From contig NZ_CALMZS010000024.1 of assembly GCF_937870815.1 (NCBI RefSeq), positions 1 through 33,375 of the forward strand: 33,375 bases of DNA. Direction: 5' to 3'. The stretch's first letter is position 1. Every line of letters starts with the position of its first letter. The DNA comes from an uncultured Brevundimonas sp. (lineage in GTDB: Bacteria > Pseudomonadota > Alphaproteobacteria > Caulobacterales > Caulobacteraceae). The notes beneath the pieces are model-generated. The model ran no database searches. It worked only from the letters and a program-made list of their open reading frames with translations, and was not told the origin of the DNA. Position numbers and translations under genes: made by a program. Below are positions 15,745-23,122 of this stretch, in pieces.

Positions 15745-16214
15745 ACCGGATCGTCGCCCAGCTTCATCAGGCCTGGGACGGCCGCACCCGACGCGAACAG
15801 CGGATGCTGCTGGTCATGGCCGTGCTGGTCGCCGCCGTCGGCCTGTGGCTGGGGGTGGTCCGGCCGCTGAACGGCTGGCGCCGGGACGCCGCCGACGACC
15901 GGGCCCGGGCCGCCGCCGAACTGGTCGAGGTGCGCTCGATCCTGGCCCGGCTCGCCCCGGCCGCCGCCCCGCCCCGCGCGGCCGACGCCCAGGGCCTCGA
16001 GCCGGTCGTGCGGCAGACGGCCGAGGCGGCCGGGCTTCAGCTCACCACCGGCATGGACCCGTCGGGCCGGCTCGGCTTCCGGGCCGACAATGCGCCGGCC
16101 GCGGCGGTCTTCGGCTGGCTCGCCGCCCTGAAGACCACCCACGGGCTGCAGCCGGTCAGCCTCGGGGTGGTCGAGAACGCCGACGCCTCCCTGCAGGTCG
16201 AGGGGGCCTTCTGA
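15741..16214 (+). CDS. gspM: Type II secretion inner-membrane protein GspM
   Basis: A small bitopic partner of GspL in the inner-membrane platform. The 157-residue product has the typical opening AWDGRTRREQRMLLVMAVLV with one transmembrane helix at 21-40, a coiled region (DRARAAAELVEVRSILARL) and a periplasmic ferredoxin-like domain with FGWLAALKTTHGLQPVSL. The start is GTG, overlapping the gspL stop as GTGA. It is the last gene of the operon; no gspN follows. The next gene, arsC, converges on it from 26 bp away. Confidence 0.88.
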   Translation: MNRIVAQLHQAWDGRTRREQRMLLVMAVLVAAVGLWLGVVRPLNGWRRDAADDRARAAAELVEVRSILARLAPAAAPPRAADAQGLEPVVRQTAEAAGLQLTTGMDPSGRLGFRADNAPAAAVFGWLAALKTTHGLQPVSLGVVENADASLQVEGAF

Positions 16215-16239
16215 GCCGCCGCGCCCCCGGCCCGCCGGT

Positions 16240-16647
16240 TCAGCCCCCGCCCGCCGGGCCGCCGTCTCCGGCCGGCCCCTCCGCCGCCCGCTCCAGCAGG
16301 CCGGACACGGTCTCGGCGGGCCGGCACAGGGCCGCCCCCTTCGGGGTGCGGACGATCGGGCGGTTGACCAGGATCGGGTGCGCGATCATCGCCGCCAGGA
16401 TCGCCTCGTCGTCCACCCCGGCCTCCAGCAGGCCCAGGTCCCGGGCCGGCGAGCCCGCCTCCCTCAGCGCCTGGCGCGGCGTCAGCCCGGCCTCGGCCAG
16501 CAGGGCGCGCAGCCGGGCCGCATCCCAGCCCGTCTTCAGATATTCGACCACCTCGGGGCGGTAGCCGGCCGCCTCGACCATGGCCAGCACCCTGCGCGAG
16601 GTGCCGCAGGCGGGATTGTGGAACACGGTCACGGGAAAGTCGCTCAT
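16240..16647 (-). CDS. arsC: Arsenate reductase, glutaredoxin-coupled ArsC family
   Basis: A 135-residue thioredoxin-fold enzyme reducing arsenate to arsenite with glutathione and glutaredoxin. The active site FHNPACGTSR (C14) is intact, as are the anion-binding Arg regions HPILVNRPIV and TPKGAALCRP. The last 15 residues are a Gly/Pro/Ala tail. No arsR, arsB or acr3 gene is nearby, so this is an orphan; members of this family without ars neighbours are often called YffB/Spx-like, but the HNPxCGTSR motif favours ArsC. It converges on gspM. Confidence 0.9.
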   Translation of the reverse strand: MSDFPVTVFHNPACGTSRRVLAMVEAAGYRPEVVEYLKTGWDAARLRALLAEAGLTPRQALREAGSPARDLGLLEAGVDDEAILAAMIAHPILVNRPIVRTPKGAALCRPAETVSGLLERAAEGPAGDGGPAGGG

Positions 16648-16793
16648 CGGATCGCTCGTCGGTGAAGGTCCTGCCCGCGCACTTCACGGTTCGCCGCCGC
16701 GATTGCAAGGCCTCGGCGGCGGGGGGCGGCGCGGGGGTTGATCTTTCCGGCCGTCCGGGGCGTTGTCGGCGCACAATCGCAAAGGACGCCCCG

Positions 16794-18740
16794 ATGATCC
16801 GCAAGATCGGCCTCGTATCCGCCCTCGTCCTGGCCGCCGCGACCGCCTTGGGCGGCTGCGCCGCCCTGGACCCGTCCGGCTCAGCCGGAGCCGCCGCGCC
16901 CGTGACCGCCGCCCCTGTCGAGCCTGTGCGCGACATCCATTCCCACGCCCGGCCCGAGATCGCCCGCGTCACCCACGTCTCTCTCGACCTCGCCGCCGAC
17001 TTCGGGGCGCAGACCCTGTCGGGCGCGGCCGCCCTCGACATCACCGGCGAGCCCGGCGCCAACGAGATCGTCCTCGACGTCCGCAATCTCGACATCCAGG
17101 ACGTCCGCGACGCCGGCGGGGCGCCGCTGCAGTTCGAGACCGGCCCCGGCGACGCCATCCTCGGCCAGCCGCTGACCGTCCGCTTCCCGGCCCTGGCCCC
17201 GGGCGAGCGCCGCTGCATCGTCGTCCGCTACGCCACCCGGCCCGACGCCGCCGCCCTGCAATGGCTGAGCCCGGCCCAGACCGCCGGCGGCGAGCGGCCC
17301 TATATGTTCAGCCAGGGCCAGGCGATCCTGACCCGCACCTGGATTCCGACCCAGGACAGCCCCGGCGTCCGCCAGACCTGGGACGCCCGCATCGTCGTCC
17401 CGTCCGACCTCAAGGTGGTGATGAGCGCCGAGGCCGTCGGCCGCGGCGAACCGGCCGGGCCCGGCCGCACCGCCTGGCGTTTCCGCGAGCCCAACCCCGT
17501 GCCGCCCTATCTGATCGCCATCGGCGTCGGCGACCTCGCCTTCCGGGCGATCGACGAGCGCACCGGGGTCTGGACCGAGCCGTCGATGCTCGCCGCCGCC
17601 CACGATGAACTGGTCCCGACCGCCGAAATGGTCGACGTGGCCGAGCGGCTGTACGGCCCCTACCGCTGGGGCCGCTACGACATCCTCGTGCTGCCGCCGT
17701 CCTTCCCGTTCGGCGGCATGGAGAACCCGCGCCTGACCTTCGCCACCCCGACCATCATCGCCGGCGACCGTTCGCTGGTCTCGCTGGTGGCGCACGAACT
17801 GGCCCACTCCTGGTCGGGCAATCTGGTGACCAACGCCACCTGGGCCGACTTCTGGCTCAACGAGGGTTTCACCGTCTATTTCGAGAACCGCATCATGGAG
17901 GCGCTCTACGGCCCCGAGCGCGCCCTGATGCTGCAGTCGCTCGGCTGGGGCGACCTGCAATCGACGCTGGCCGACCTGCCGCCCGCCGACACCCGGCTCA
18001 AGCTCGACCTCGCCGGCCGCGACCCCGACGAGGGCCTGACCGACGTGGCCTATGAGAAGGGCGCCGCCTTCCTGCGCACCATAGAGCGCATCGTCGGCCG
18101 CGAGCGCTTCGACGCCTGGCTGAAGGGCTATTTCGAGCGCAACGCCTTCCGGCCGATGACCACCGAACGCTTCCTCGAGGACATCCGCGCCCAGCTGGTC
18201 ACCACGCCCGAGCTGGAACGTGAGCTGATGATGGAGGACTGGATCTACCAGCCCGGCATGCCGGCCAACTGGGTCCCGCCGGTCTCGGACGCCTTCGTGC
18301 CGGTCGACGCCGCCGCCCGCGCCTTCTTCGCCGACGGGGGCCCGGCCTCGGCCATTCCGTGGTCCGGCTGGTCGACCCAGGAGCGCCAGCGCTTCCTGGC
18401 CTGGCGGCCGGACGGCGTGCGCGCAGGCGCCGACTGGCTGACCGCCGCCCAGCTCGCCGATCTCGAGGCCACCCTTGGCCTGCGCGACGAGGGCAACGCC
18501 GAGGTGCTGTTCTCCTGGCTGCAGATCGCCGTGGCGCACCGCTACGAGCCGGCCGTGCCGACGCTGGAGAAATTCCTCACCACCATGGGCCGGCGCAAAT
18601 TCGTCCTGCCCCTGTTCCAGGGCCTGTGGGCCGAGGGCGACTGGGGCCGCGGCCTGGCCCGCCGCATCTACGCCCGCGCCCGCCCCGGCTACCATCCGGT
18701 GACCGCCAACTCCGTCGACGCGGTGGTGGGGCGGCCGTAG
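16794..18740 (+). CDS. Lipoprotein M1-family zinc aminopeptidase (leukotriene A4 hydrolase-like)
   Basis: A 648-residue zinc aminopeptidase. The signal peptide ends LGGC (C22 lipidated), so it is probably membrane-anchored in the periplasm. The N-terminal beta domain follows (about 50-250), then substrate motif GGMEN (307-311), zinc site HELAH (H334, E335, H338) with E357 18 residues later in WLNEGF, and the catalytic Tyr region DVAYEKGAAFL. The helical C-terminal domain (about 500-648) resembles that of leukotriene A4 hydrolase. ATG 16794 has AAAGGA upstream and starts the signal peptide; the frame open to 16662 is not used. It converges with dnaX. Confidence 0.93.
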   Translation: MIRKIGLVSALVLAAATALGGCAALDPSGSAGAAAPVTAAPVEPVRDIHSHARPEIARVTHVSLDLAADFGAQTLSGAAALDITGEPGANEIVLDVRNLDIQDVRDAGGAPLQFETGPGDAILGQPLTVRFPALAPGERRCIVVRYATRPDAAALQWLSPAQTAGGERPYMFSQGQAILTRTWIPTQDSPGVRQTWDARIVVPSDLKVVMSAEAVGRGEPAGPGRTAWRFREPNPVPPYLIAIGVGDLAFRAIDERTGVWTEPSMLAAAHDELVPTAEMVDVAERLYGPYRWGRYDILVLPPSFPFGGMENPRLTFATPTIIAGDRSLVSLVAHELAHSWSGNLVTNATWADFWLNEGFTVYFENRIMEALYGPERALMLQSLGWGDLQSTLADLPPADTRLKLDLAGRDPDEGLTDVAYEKGAAFLRTIERIVGRERFDAWLKGYFERNAFRPMTTERFLEDIRAQLVTTPELERELMMEDWIYQPGMPANWVPPVSDAFVPVDAAARAFFADGGPASAIPWSGWSTQERQRFLAWRPDGVRAGADWLTAAQLADLEATLGLRDEGNAEVLFSWLQIAVAHRYEPAVPTLEKFLTTMGRRKFVLPLFQGLWAEGDWGRGLARRIYARARPGYHPVTANSVDAVVGRP

Positions 18741-18742
18741 GA

Positions 18743-18758
18743 GGGGACGCCCGTCCCC
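18743..18758. terminator. Hairpin between convergent aminopeptidase and dnaX genes
   Basis: GGGGAC (18743-18748) and GTCCCC (18753-18758) form a 6-bp stem with a GCCC loop, 3 nt after the aminopeptidase stop and followed by a pyrimidine-rich stretch. It may end transcription from the left; there is no true T-run. Confidence 0.4.
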
Positions 18759-18789
18759 GCCTTCCTCTCGACCCTCGCCCTCCGCCGCC

Positions 18790-20709
18790 TCAGTCCTCTT
18801 CCGGCGCCTCGTCCGGGATGGCCGGCAGTTCGACGGCCGGGGCCAGGGTCTTGATCTCGCCGATCCTCGCGCCGGGGAAGGCGTCCATGACGGCGACGAC
18901 GAAGGGGTCGGCCTCGATCTGCGCCCGTTCCTCGGCGCGCCGGCGGCGGTCGGCCTCGATCATGGTTTCGCCGCCGCCCTGGCCGTTGGCGGCGATCAGC
19001 CAGGTGCGGCCGGTCCATTCGCGCAGGCGCGCGGCGAGGCGGCGGGCGAGGTCGATGGGCGCGCCCTCGAGGCTTTCGTAGGTGATGGCCCCGGGCCTGA
19101 AGGCGACGGGGCGGACGTAGCGCTGCACGTCCATCTGCAGGCCGACCTCGCGCTTGTCGCCGATCAGGGCGACGACGGCCTCGAACGACTGCGGGTCGGG
19201 CGGGGCGGGCGCCGAAACCGGTCGCGCGGCCAGCTGGGCGGAGGCTCCGCCGCCACCGCCGCCACCGCCGGCGCCGCCGCCTCGGGGCGTCTGCCCGCCG
19301 GGGCCTCCCGGCGTCTCGCCGTCGCGCAGGGCCTTGAGCGCCTCTTCCGGCCCGGGCAGGTCGGCGGCGTAGGCGAGGCGGATGATGGCCATCTCGACCG
19401 CGTCGGCGGGGTTGGGCGCGCGGCGCACCTCGTCCAGGGCCCTGAGCAGCATCTGCCAGACGCGGGCCAGGGTCCCCGCCGAGATGACCGCGCCGAGGGC
19501 GGTCAGCTTCCGGGCCTGGTCGCCCGGCAGGCGGGTGGCCTGGGGGCCGAGCATCTTGGCCACCGAGGCGGCATGGCAGTGTTCGAGCAGGTCGTTGGTG
19601 ACCTGCACCGGATCGGCGCCGTAGCCGTACAGGGTGCGGAACAGCTCCAGCGTCTCGGGGGTGCGGCCGGCCATGACCGCCTCGAACAGGGCGATGGTCT
19701 GGCTGCGGTCGGCCAGGCCGAGCATGTCGCGCACCACCTCGGTCCTGACCGTCTCGCCCTTCTCGCCCTGGACCAGGGCTTGATCGAGCAGGCTGAGGCC
19801 GTCGCGGACCGAGCCCTCGGCGGCGCGGGCGATCAGGGCCAGGGCGTCCTGTTCGATCTTCATGCCCTCGCGCCCGGCGATGCGGGCGAGATGGTCGATG
19901 AGGATGTCCGGCTCGACCCGGCGCAGGTCGAAACGCTGGCAGCGGCTGAGGATGGTCACCGGCACCTTGCGGATCTCGGTGGTGGCGAAGATGAACTTCG
20001 CGTGGGGCGGCGGCTCTTCCAGGGTCTTCAGCAGGGCGTTGAAGGCCTGGTTCGACAGCATGTGGACTTCGTCGAGGACATAGACCTTGTAGCGCGCCTC
20101 GACCGGGGCGTAGCGGACGCTCTCGATGATGTCGCGGATGCCGTCGATGCCGGTGTGGGAGGCGGCGTCCATCTCGACCACGTCCATGTGCTGGCCGGCC
20201 ATGATGGCGGCGTCGTGCCGGCCGTGGGCGGTCAGCTCCAGCGACGGCCGGTCGATGCTGTCGGTCTCGTTGTTGAGGGCGCGGGCCAGCAGGCGGGCGG
20301 TGGTGGTCTTGCCGACGCCGCGGACGCCGGTGAGCATGAAGGCGTGGGCGATGCGGCCGGTCGAGAAGGCGTTGGTCAGGGTGCGGACCATGGCCTCCTG
20401 GCCGATCAGGTCGCCGAAGGTGCGCGGCCGGTATTTGCGGGCCAGCACGGTGTAGGCGGCGCCGTCGTCGGCCTGGGCGGCCGGGACGTCGCCGGCGGGC
20501 GGGGCCAGCTTCGCGGAGGGTTTCGGCGCGGGCTTGGGTTCGGCGCTGGCTTCCGGCTCCGGTTCGGGCGCCGCGGCGGCCTCGGCCTCGCGCATGCCGG
20601 CGGGCTCGGGGAGGCCGAACATGTCGTCGGTGTTGGGATCGCGCTCCCCGGCTTCGGGCGCGTCCTCCTCCCACGGAGGCCCTTCGAGACTCGGTCCGGC
20701 GTCGCTCAT
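18790..20709 (-). CDS. dnaX: DNA polymerase III subunit tau/gamma (clamp loader ATPase)
   Basis: A 639-residue clamp-loader subunit. An acidic, Pro/Ala-rich N-terminal extension of about 80 residues precedes the AAA+ core: ARKYRPRTFGDLIGQE, Walker A GVRGVGKT (128-135), Walker B VLDEVHML and the SRC motif with Arg finger (255-257). Domain III follows, then a Gly-rich linker (near 490) and the C-terminal tau part (to 639) that binds the polymerase and helicase. The small zinc module between Walker A and DVVEMDAAS, normally with four Cys, is present in length but has no Cys at all. No slippery A-run for a gamma frameshift is seen. ffs lies upstream on the same strand, a common alphaproteobacterial order; the usual ybaB-recR downstream is missing. 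Confidence 0.95.
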   Translation of the reverse strand: MSDAGPSLEGPPWEEDAPEAGERDPNTDDMFGLPEPAGMREAEAAAAPEPEPEASAEPKPAPKPSAKLAPPAGDVPAAQADDGAAYTVLARKYRPRTFGDLIGQEAMVRTLTNAFSTGRIAHAFMLTGVRGVGKTTTARLLARALNNETDSIDRPSLELTAHGRHDAAIMAGQHMDVVEMDAASHTGIDGIRDIIESVRYAPVEARYKVYVLDEVHMLSNQAFNALLKTLEEPPPHAKFIFATTEIRKVPVTILSRCQRFDLRRVEPDILIDHLARIAGREGMKIEQDALALIARAAEGSVRDGLSLLDQALVQGEKGETVRTEVVRDMLGLADRSQTIALFEAVMAGRTPETLELFRTLYGYGADPVQVTNDLLEHCHAASVAKMLGPQATRLPGDQARKLTALGAVISAGTLARVWQMLLRALDEVRRAPNPADAVEMAIIRLAYAADLPGPEEALKALRDGETPGGPGGQTPRGGGAGGGGGGGGASAQLAARPVSAPAPPDPQSFEAVVALIGDKREVGLQMDVQRYVRPVAFRPGAITYESLEGAPIDLARRLAARLREWTGRTWLIAANGQGGGETMIEADRRRRAEERAQIEADPFVVAVMDAFPGARIGEIKTLAPAVELPAIPDEAPEED

Positions 20710-20840
20710 GAAACCGTCTTAGCGCGGGGGCGCGCGACGGCGAAGGGGGTGCGGGAAGGGAGCTGTGGGTGGTGTCGGCCCCCGCCACCATCCTTCGCCC
20801 GCGGCTTCGGATGGTCCCCCTCCCCCTGTGGGGTAGGAAT

Positions 20841-20864
20841 GCGCTCAAGCAGCGAGCGACCGCG
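20841..20864 (+). repeat. Partial copy of the 40-bp structured repeat
   Basis: Bases 20841-20864 are identical to the first 24 bases of the full copy at 20901-20940. The 3' half is replaced by unrelated sequence, so this copy is truncated. Confidence 0.7.
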
Positions 20865-20900
20865 CGACCCCCCGGTCAAGCCGGAGGGTGACGAAAATCC

Positions 20901-20940
20901 GCGCTCAAGCAGCGAGCGACCGCGTCGCGAGCGATAGCGC
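20901..20940 (+). repeat. Full copy of the 40-bp structured repeat
   Basis: It begins GCGCTCAAGCAGCG and ends GCGATAGCGC. Within it CGCT/AGCG form one small hairpin and GCGA/TCGC another around a CCGCG loop, while the ends GCGCT and AGCGC are also complementary. It abuts the A-run (20941-20946) that is the T-tail of ffs on the minus strand. The same element is in the gspG leader at 11808-11847. Confidence 0.7.
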
Positions 20941-20954
20941 AAAAAAGAAAGAGG

Positions 20955-21048
20955 AGGTGGAGACCGCGACCCGAAGGGGAATTCGTTGTGGCTGCTGCCT
21001 TCCGGCCCTGACCAGGTTGGCGAAGCCTTCGCCCGCGATCTCCGGGAG
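20955..21048 (-). ncRNA. ffs: Signal recognition particle RNA, small bacterial type (4.5S)
   Basis: Read on the minus strand, the region contains the conserved SRP RNA apical part CCTGGTCAGGGCCGGAAGGC followed by AGCAGCC, matching the Ffh-binding domain with its GGAA tetraloop region. The flanks pair into a long stem: GGAGATCGCGG (5') with CCGCGG...TCTCC-like bases (3', down to about 20959). A T-rich tail (TCTTTCTTTTTT complement at 20941-20952) follows as terminator. Exact ends are estimated from the stem. It lies just upstream of dnaX on the same strand and is divergent from nudC. Confidence 0.9.
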
Positions 21049-21103
21049 TGGATATGACGATTCCGGCTCGCCGATGCAAGCGGCGCCTTGCTAGAAGCGC
21101 GCC

Positions 21104-22033
21104 ATGCCCCTCCCCGCCCTCAACACCTTCGCCGGCAATCCGCTCGATCGGGCGGGGGACCGGCGCAACGACCCCGAATGGCTGGCGGAGCAGGGGGCGA
21201 ACCCGGAGGCGCGGGCGCTGGTGCTGTGGGAGGGGCGGCCGCTGCTGGAGGCCGGGGAGGAGCCGCGGCTGGCCTGGCTGGCGATGGATCATGCGCGGGC
21301 GGTGGTCCCGGACCGCGAGCTGTTCCTCGGGATGTGGAAGGACGCGCCGGTGTTCGCGGTCGAGGTCGAGGGGTCGGTCGATCCGACGGCGGGGCCGCTG
21401 CGGGGGCTGGGCGTGTTCCACGAGATGCGCGAGGCGGCGGCGCTGTTGTCGGGCGCGGACGCGGCCATGGCGGGGACGGCCAAGTCGCTGTTCGACTGGC
21501 GGCGGCGGCACGGCTTCTGCGCCGCCTGCGGGATCGAGAGCCAGGACTCGTGCGGGGGCTGGAAACGGGTCTGCCCGGCCTGTTCGACGGAGCATTTCCC
21601 GAGGGTGGACCCGGTGACCATCATGCTGGCGGTCTACAAGGGCGGGTCCGAGCCGCGCTGCCTGCTGGGGCGGCAGGCCGGCTGGCCGGAAGGGCGGATG
21701 TCGGCGCTGGCGGGGTTCCTCGAGCCGGGGGAGACCATCGAGGAAGGTTGCGCCCGCGAGATCGGGGAGGAGGCGGGGCTGACGGTGACGGCGGTGCGCT
21801 ACCACTCCAGCCAGCCGTGGCCGTTTCCGTCGCAGCTGATGATCGGCCTGGTCTGCGAGGTTGATTCAGGCGAGGCGACGCCGGACCAGACCGAGCTGGA
21901 GGCGGTGGCCTGGCTGACCCGGGACGAGGCGGCGGAGGTGCTGGCGGGGACGCACCCGTCGATCAAGGCCCCGCCGAGAATCGCCATCGCGCGGACGCTG
22001 TTGCAGGCTTGGGTGGATGGATTTGAGGTCTGA
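21104..22033 (+). CDS. nudC: NAD(H) pyrophosphatase / RNA deNADding hydrolase NudC
   Basis: A 309-residue Nudix hydrolase that splits NADH to NMNH and AMP and can remove NAD caps from RNA. The zinc ribbon C139/C142-C157/C160 (FCAACG, CPACS) is intact. The Nudix box is a full match from G204 to L226 (GFLEPGETIEEGCAREIGEE and onward). The NudC-specific SQPWPFP motif (236-242) follows directly. The N-terminal domain is divergent, as usual. It starts about 56 bp from the 5' end of ffs on the other strand; a 6-bp hairpin CCCGGC-GAA-GCCGGG (22042-22056) follows its stop. Confidence 0.95.
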   Translation: MPLPALNTFAGNPLDRAGDRRNDPEWLAEQGANPEARALVLWEGRPLLEAGEEPRLAWLAMDHARAVVPDRELFLGMWKDAPVFAVEVEGSVDPTAGPLRGLGVFHEMREAAALLSGADAAMAGTAKSLFDWRRRHGFCAACGIESQDSCGGWKRVCPACSTEHFPRVDPVTIMLAVYKGGSEPRCLLGRQAGWPEGRMSALAGFLEPGETIEEGCAREIGEEAGLTVTAVRYHSSQPWPFPSQLMIGLVCEVDSGEATPDQTELEAVAWLTRDEAAEVLAGTHPSIKAPPRIAIARTLLQAWVDGFEV

Positions 22034-22041
22034 CGCCATCT

Positions 22042-22056
22042 CCCGGCGAAGCCGGG
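22042..22056 (+). terminator. Hairpin after nudC
   Basis: CCCGGC (22042-22047) and GCCGGG (22051-22056) pair around a GAA loop, 8 nt after the nudC stop. A mirror hairpin, CCGGC-TTC-GCCGG, sits at 22229-22241 just after the kdsB stop on the other strand. Confidence 0.45.
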
Positions 22057-22076
22057 CTTCGGGCGATCAGCGTGTC

Positions 22077-22213
22077 CTGGAGGCCGGAAGGTTCATCACA
22101 ACGAACACGAAGAAATCACGAAGGGCACAACGGGAGCGGAGCCAGTCACAACCCTCGTCGTGTCCTTTGTGAATTCGTTGTGTCCTTCGTGATGAACCTT
22201 CCGGCCGCTGGAG
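22077..22213. repeat. Large imperfect palindrome between nudC and kdsB
   Basis: An 18-bp perfect inverted repeat (22082-22099 and 22189-22206, GGCCGGAAGGTTCATCAC and its complement) bounds arms that stay similar inward for about 30 more bases (CACGAAGG/ACACAACG-like words). The whole could fold into a hairpin of about 125 nt. CTGGAG flanks it on both sides as a direct repeat (22077-22082, 22208-22213). Such GAAGGACACAACGAA-type repeats are often seen between bacterial genes and misread as proteins. It may act as a bidirectional terminator or be a non-autonomous mobile element. Confidence 0.7.
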
Positions 22214-22246
22214 CCAAAAACTCTGGTTCCGGCTTCGCCGGGACGG

Positions 22247-22972
22247 CTATCGAGCCAAGGCCCGCGCCGCTTCCAGATCATCCGGGCTGTCCACCGACAG
22301 CGGGGCCTCGTCGATGACGCCAGCCCAGATCCGCAGGCCCAGTTCGAGGGCGCGGAGCTGTTCCAGCTTCTCGCGACGCTCCAGCGGCGAGGGCGGGGCG
22401 GCGCAGAAGCGTTCGAGCGCGGCGCGGCGGTAGCCGTACAGGCCCACGTGGCGCCAGACGGGGCCGTCGCCGTACAGGGTCGAGCGGGTGAAATAGAGGG
22501 CGCGGCCGTGCCGGTCGCCCTCGGTCAGGGCCAGCACCGCCTTGACCACGTCGGGATTGGTCCGGTCCGAGGCGTCGGCCTCCGGGGCGACGAGGGTGGC
22601 GATGTCGCAGGCCGGCTCGGCCTCGAGCAGGCCGGCGCAGGCGGCGGCGAGGCCGGGATCGGCGAACGGCATGTCGCCCTGCAGATTGATGACCGCGTCA
22701 TGGCGGCCGTCCGGGTCGAGGGCGTCGAGGGCGGCGCGGATGCGGTCGGAGCCGGAAGGCAGGTCGGGATCGGTCAGCACGGCGACGCCGCCGACGCCCT
22801 GGATCGCCTCGACGATCTCCGCATCGCCGGCGGCCACGGCGACCGGCAGGCCCGAGCGGACGGCCTGCTCCCACGCCCGCACGATCATGGCCCTGCCGCC
22901 GATGTCGGCCAGCGGCTTGCCGGGCAGACGGGCCGCCGCCATGCGAGCGGGAATCAATATCAGCGGATTCAT
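22247..22972 (-). CDS. kdsB: CMP-KDO synthetase (3-deoxy-manno-octulosonate cytidylyltransferase)
   Basis: Activates KDO with CTP for lipopolysaccharide inner-core synthesis in the cytoplasm. The 241-residue product has the nucleotide-binding start LILIPARMAAARLPGKPL, the DPDLPSGSDRI region, metal-binding LQGDMPF (D100), and the C-terminal YGYRRAALERF, LEQLRALE and DSPDDLEAAR motifs of the family. Length matches the usual 240-255 residues. ATG 22972 has GAGG 7 nt upstream; the frame stays open far beyond, but that part is shadow of the divergent cytochrome gene. Confidence 0.94.
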   Translation of the reverse strand: MNPLILIPARMAAARLPGKPLADIGGRAMIVRAWEQAVRSGLPVAVAAGDAEIVEAIQGVGGVAVLTDPDLPSGSDRIRAALDALDPDGRHDAVINLQGDMPFADPGLAAACAGLLEAEPACDIATLVAPEADASDRTNPDVVKAVLALTEGDRHGRALYFTRSTLYGDGPVWRHVGLYGYRRAALERFCAAPPSPLERREKLEQLRALELGLRIWAGVIDEAPLSVDSPDDLEAARALAR

Positions 22973-23122
22973 CGACGGCCTCGTCATCTGCGGCGCCGCA
23001 CCACGGTAAAGGTCGAGCCGGGCCGGTTGCGAAGGCGGCGCTAGCGTGTAAGAGACGCCCACGCAAGAATTCGCCCGCCGTCCCTGCGGCCGGGCCCTAA
23101 CGGACGGGATGCGACGACGCGG

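Larger units (their letters stand above)
20710..20954. repeat. Repeat-rich spacer between ffs and dnaX
   Basis: No gene is seen in this 245-bp stretch. It holds an inverted repeat ACCATCC (20787-20793)/GGATGGT (20809-20815), a CCCC-TGT-GGGG hairpin near 20824-20834, and two copies of the GCGCTCAAGCAGCG repeat starting exactly 60 bp apart (20841 and 20901). Between those copies is a CCCCCCGGTCAAGCCGGAGG segment with the look of a common intergenic repeat. Short frames here are not credible genes. The dnaX promoter or leader must lie in or above it. Confidence 0.6.

Noticed and set aside
20706-20942. Small open frames in the ffs-dnaX spacer
   Set aside because: They translate the dispersed repeats (for example RSSSERP phrases), which is typical of misannotated intergenic repeats.
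22072-22317. Small open frames across the nudC-kdsB palindrome
   Set aside because: Their sequence (NHEGHN, HHEGHNEFTKDT) comes from the palindromic repeat and the end of kdsB.
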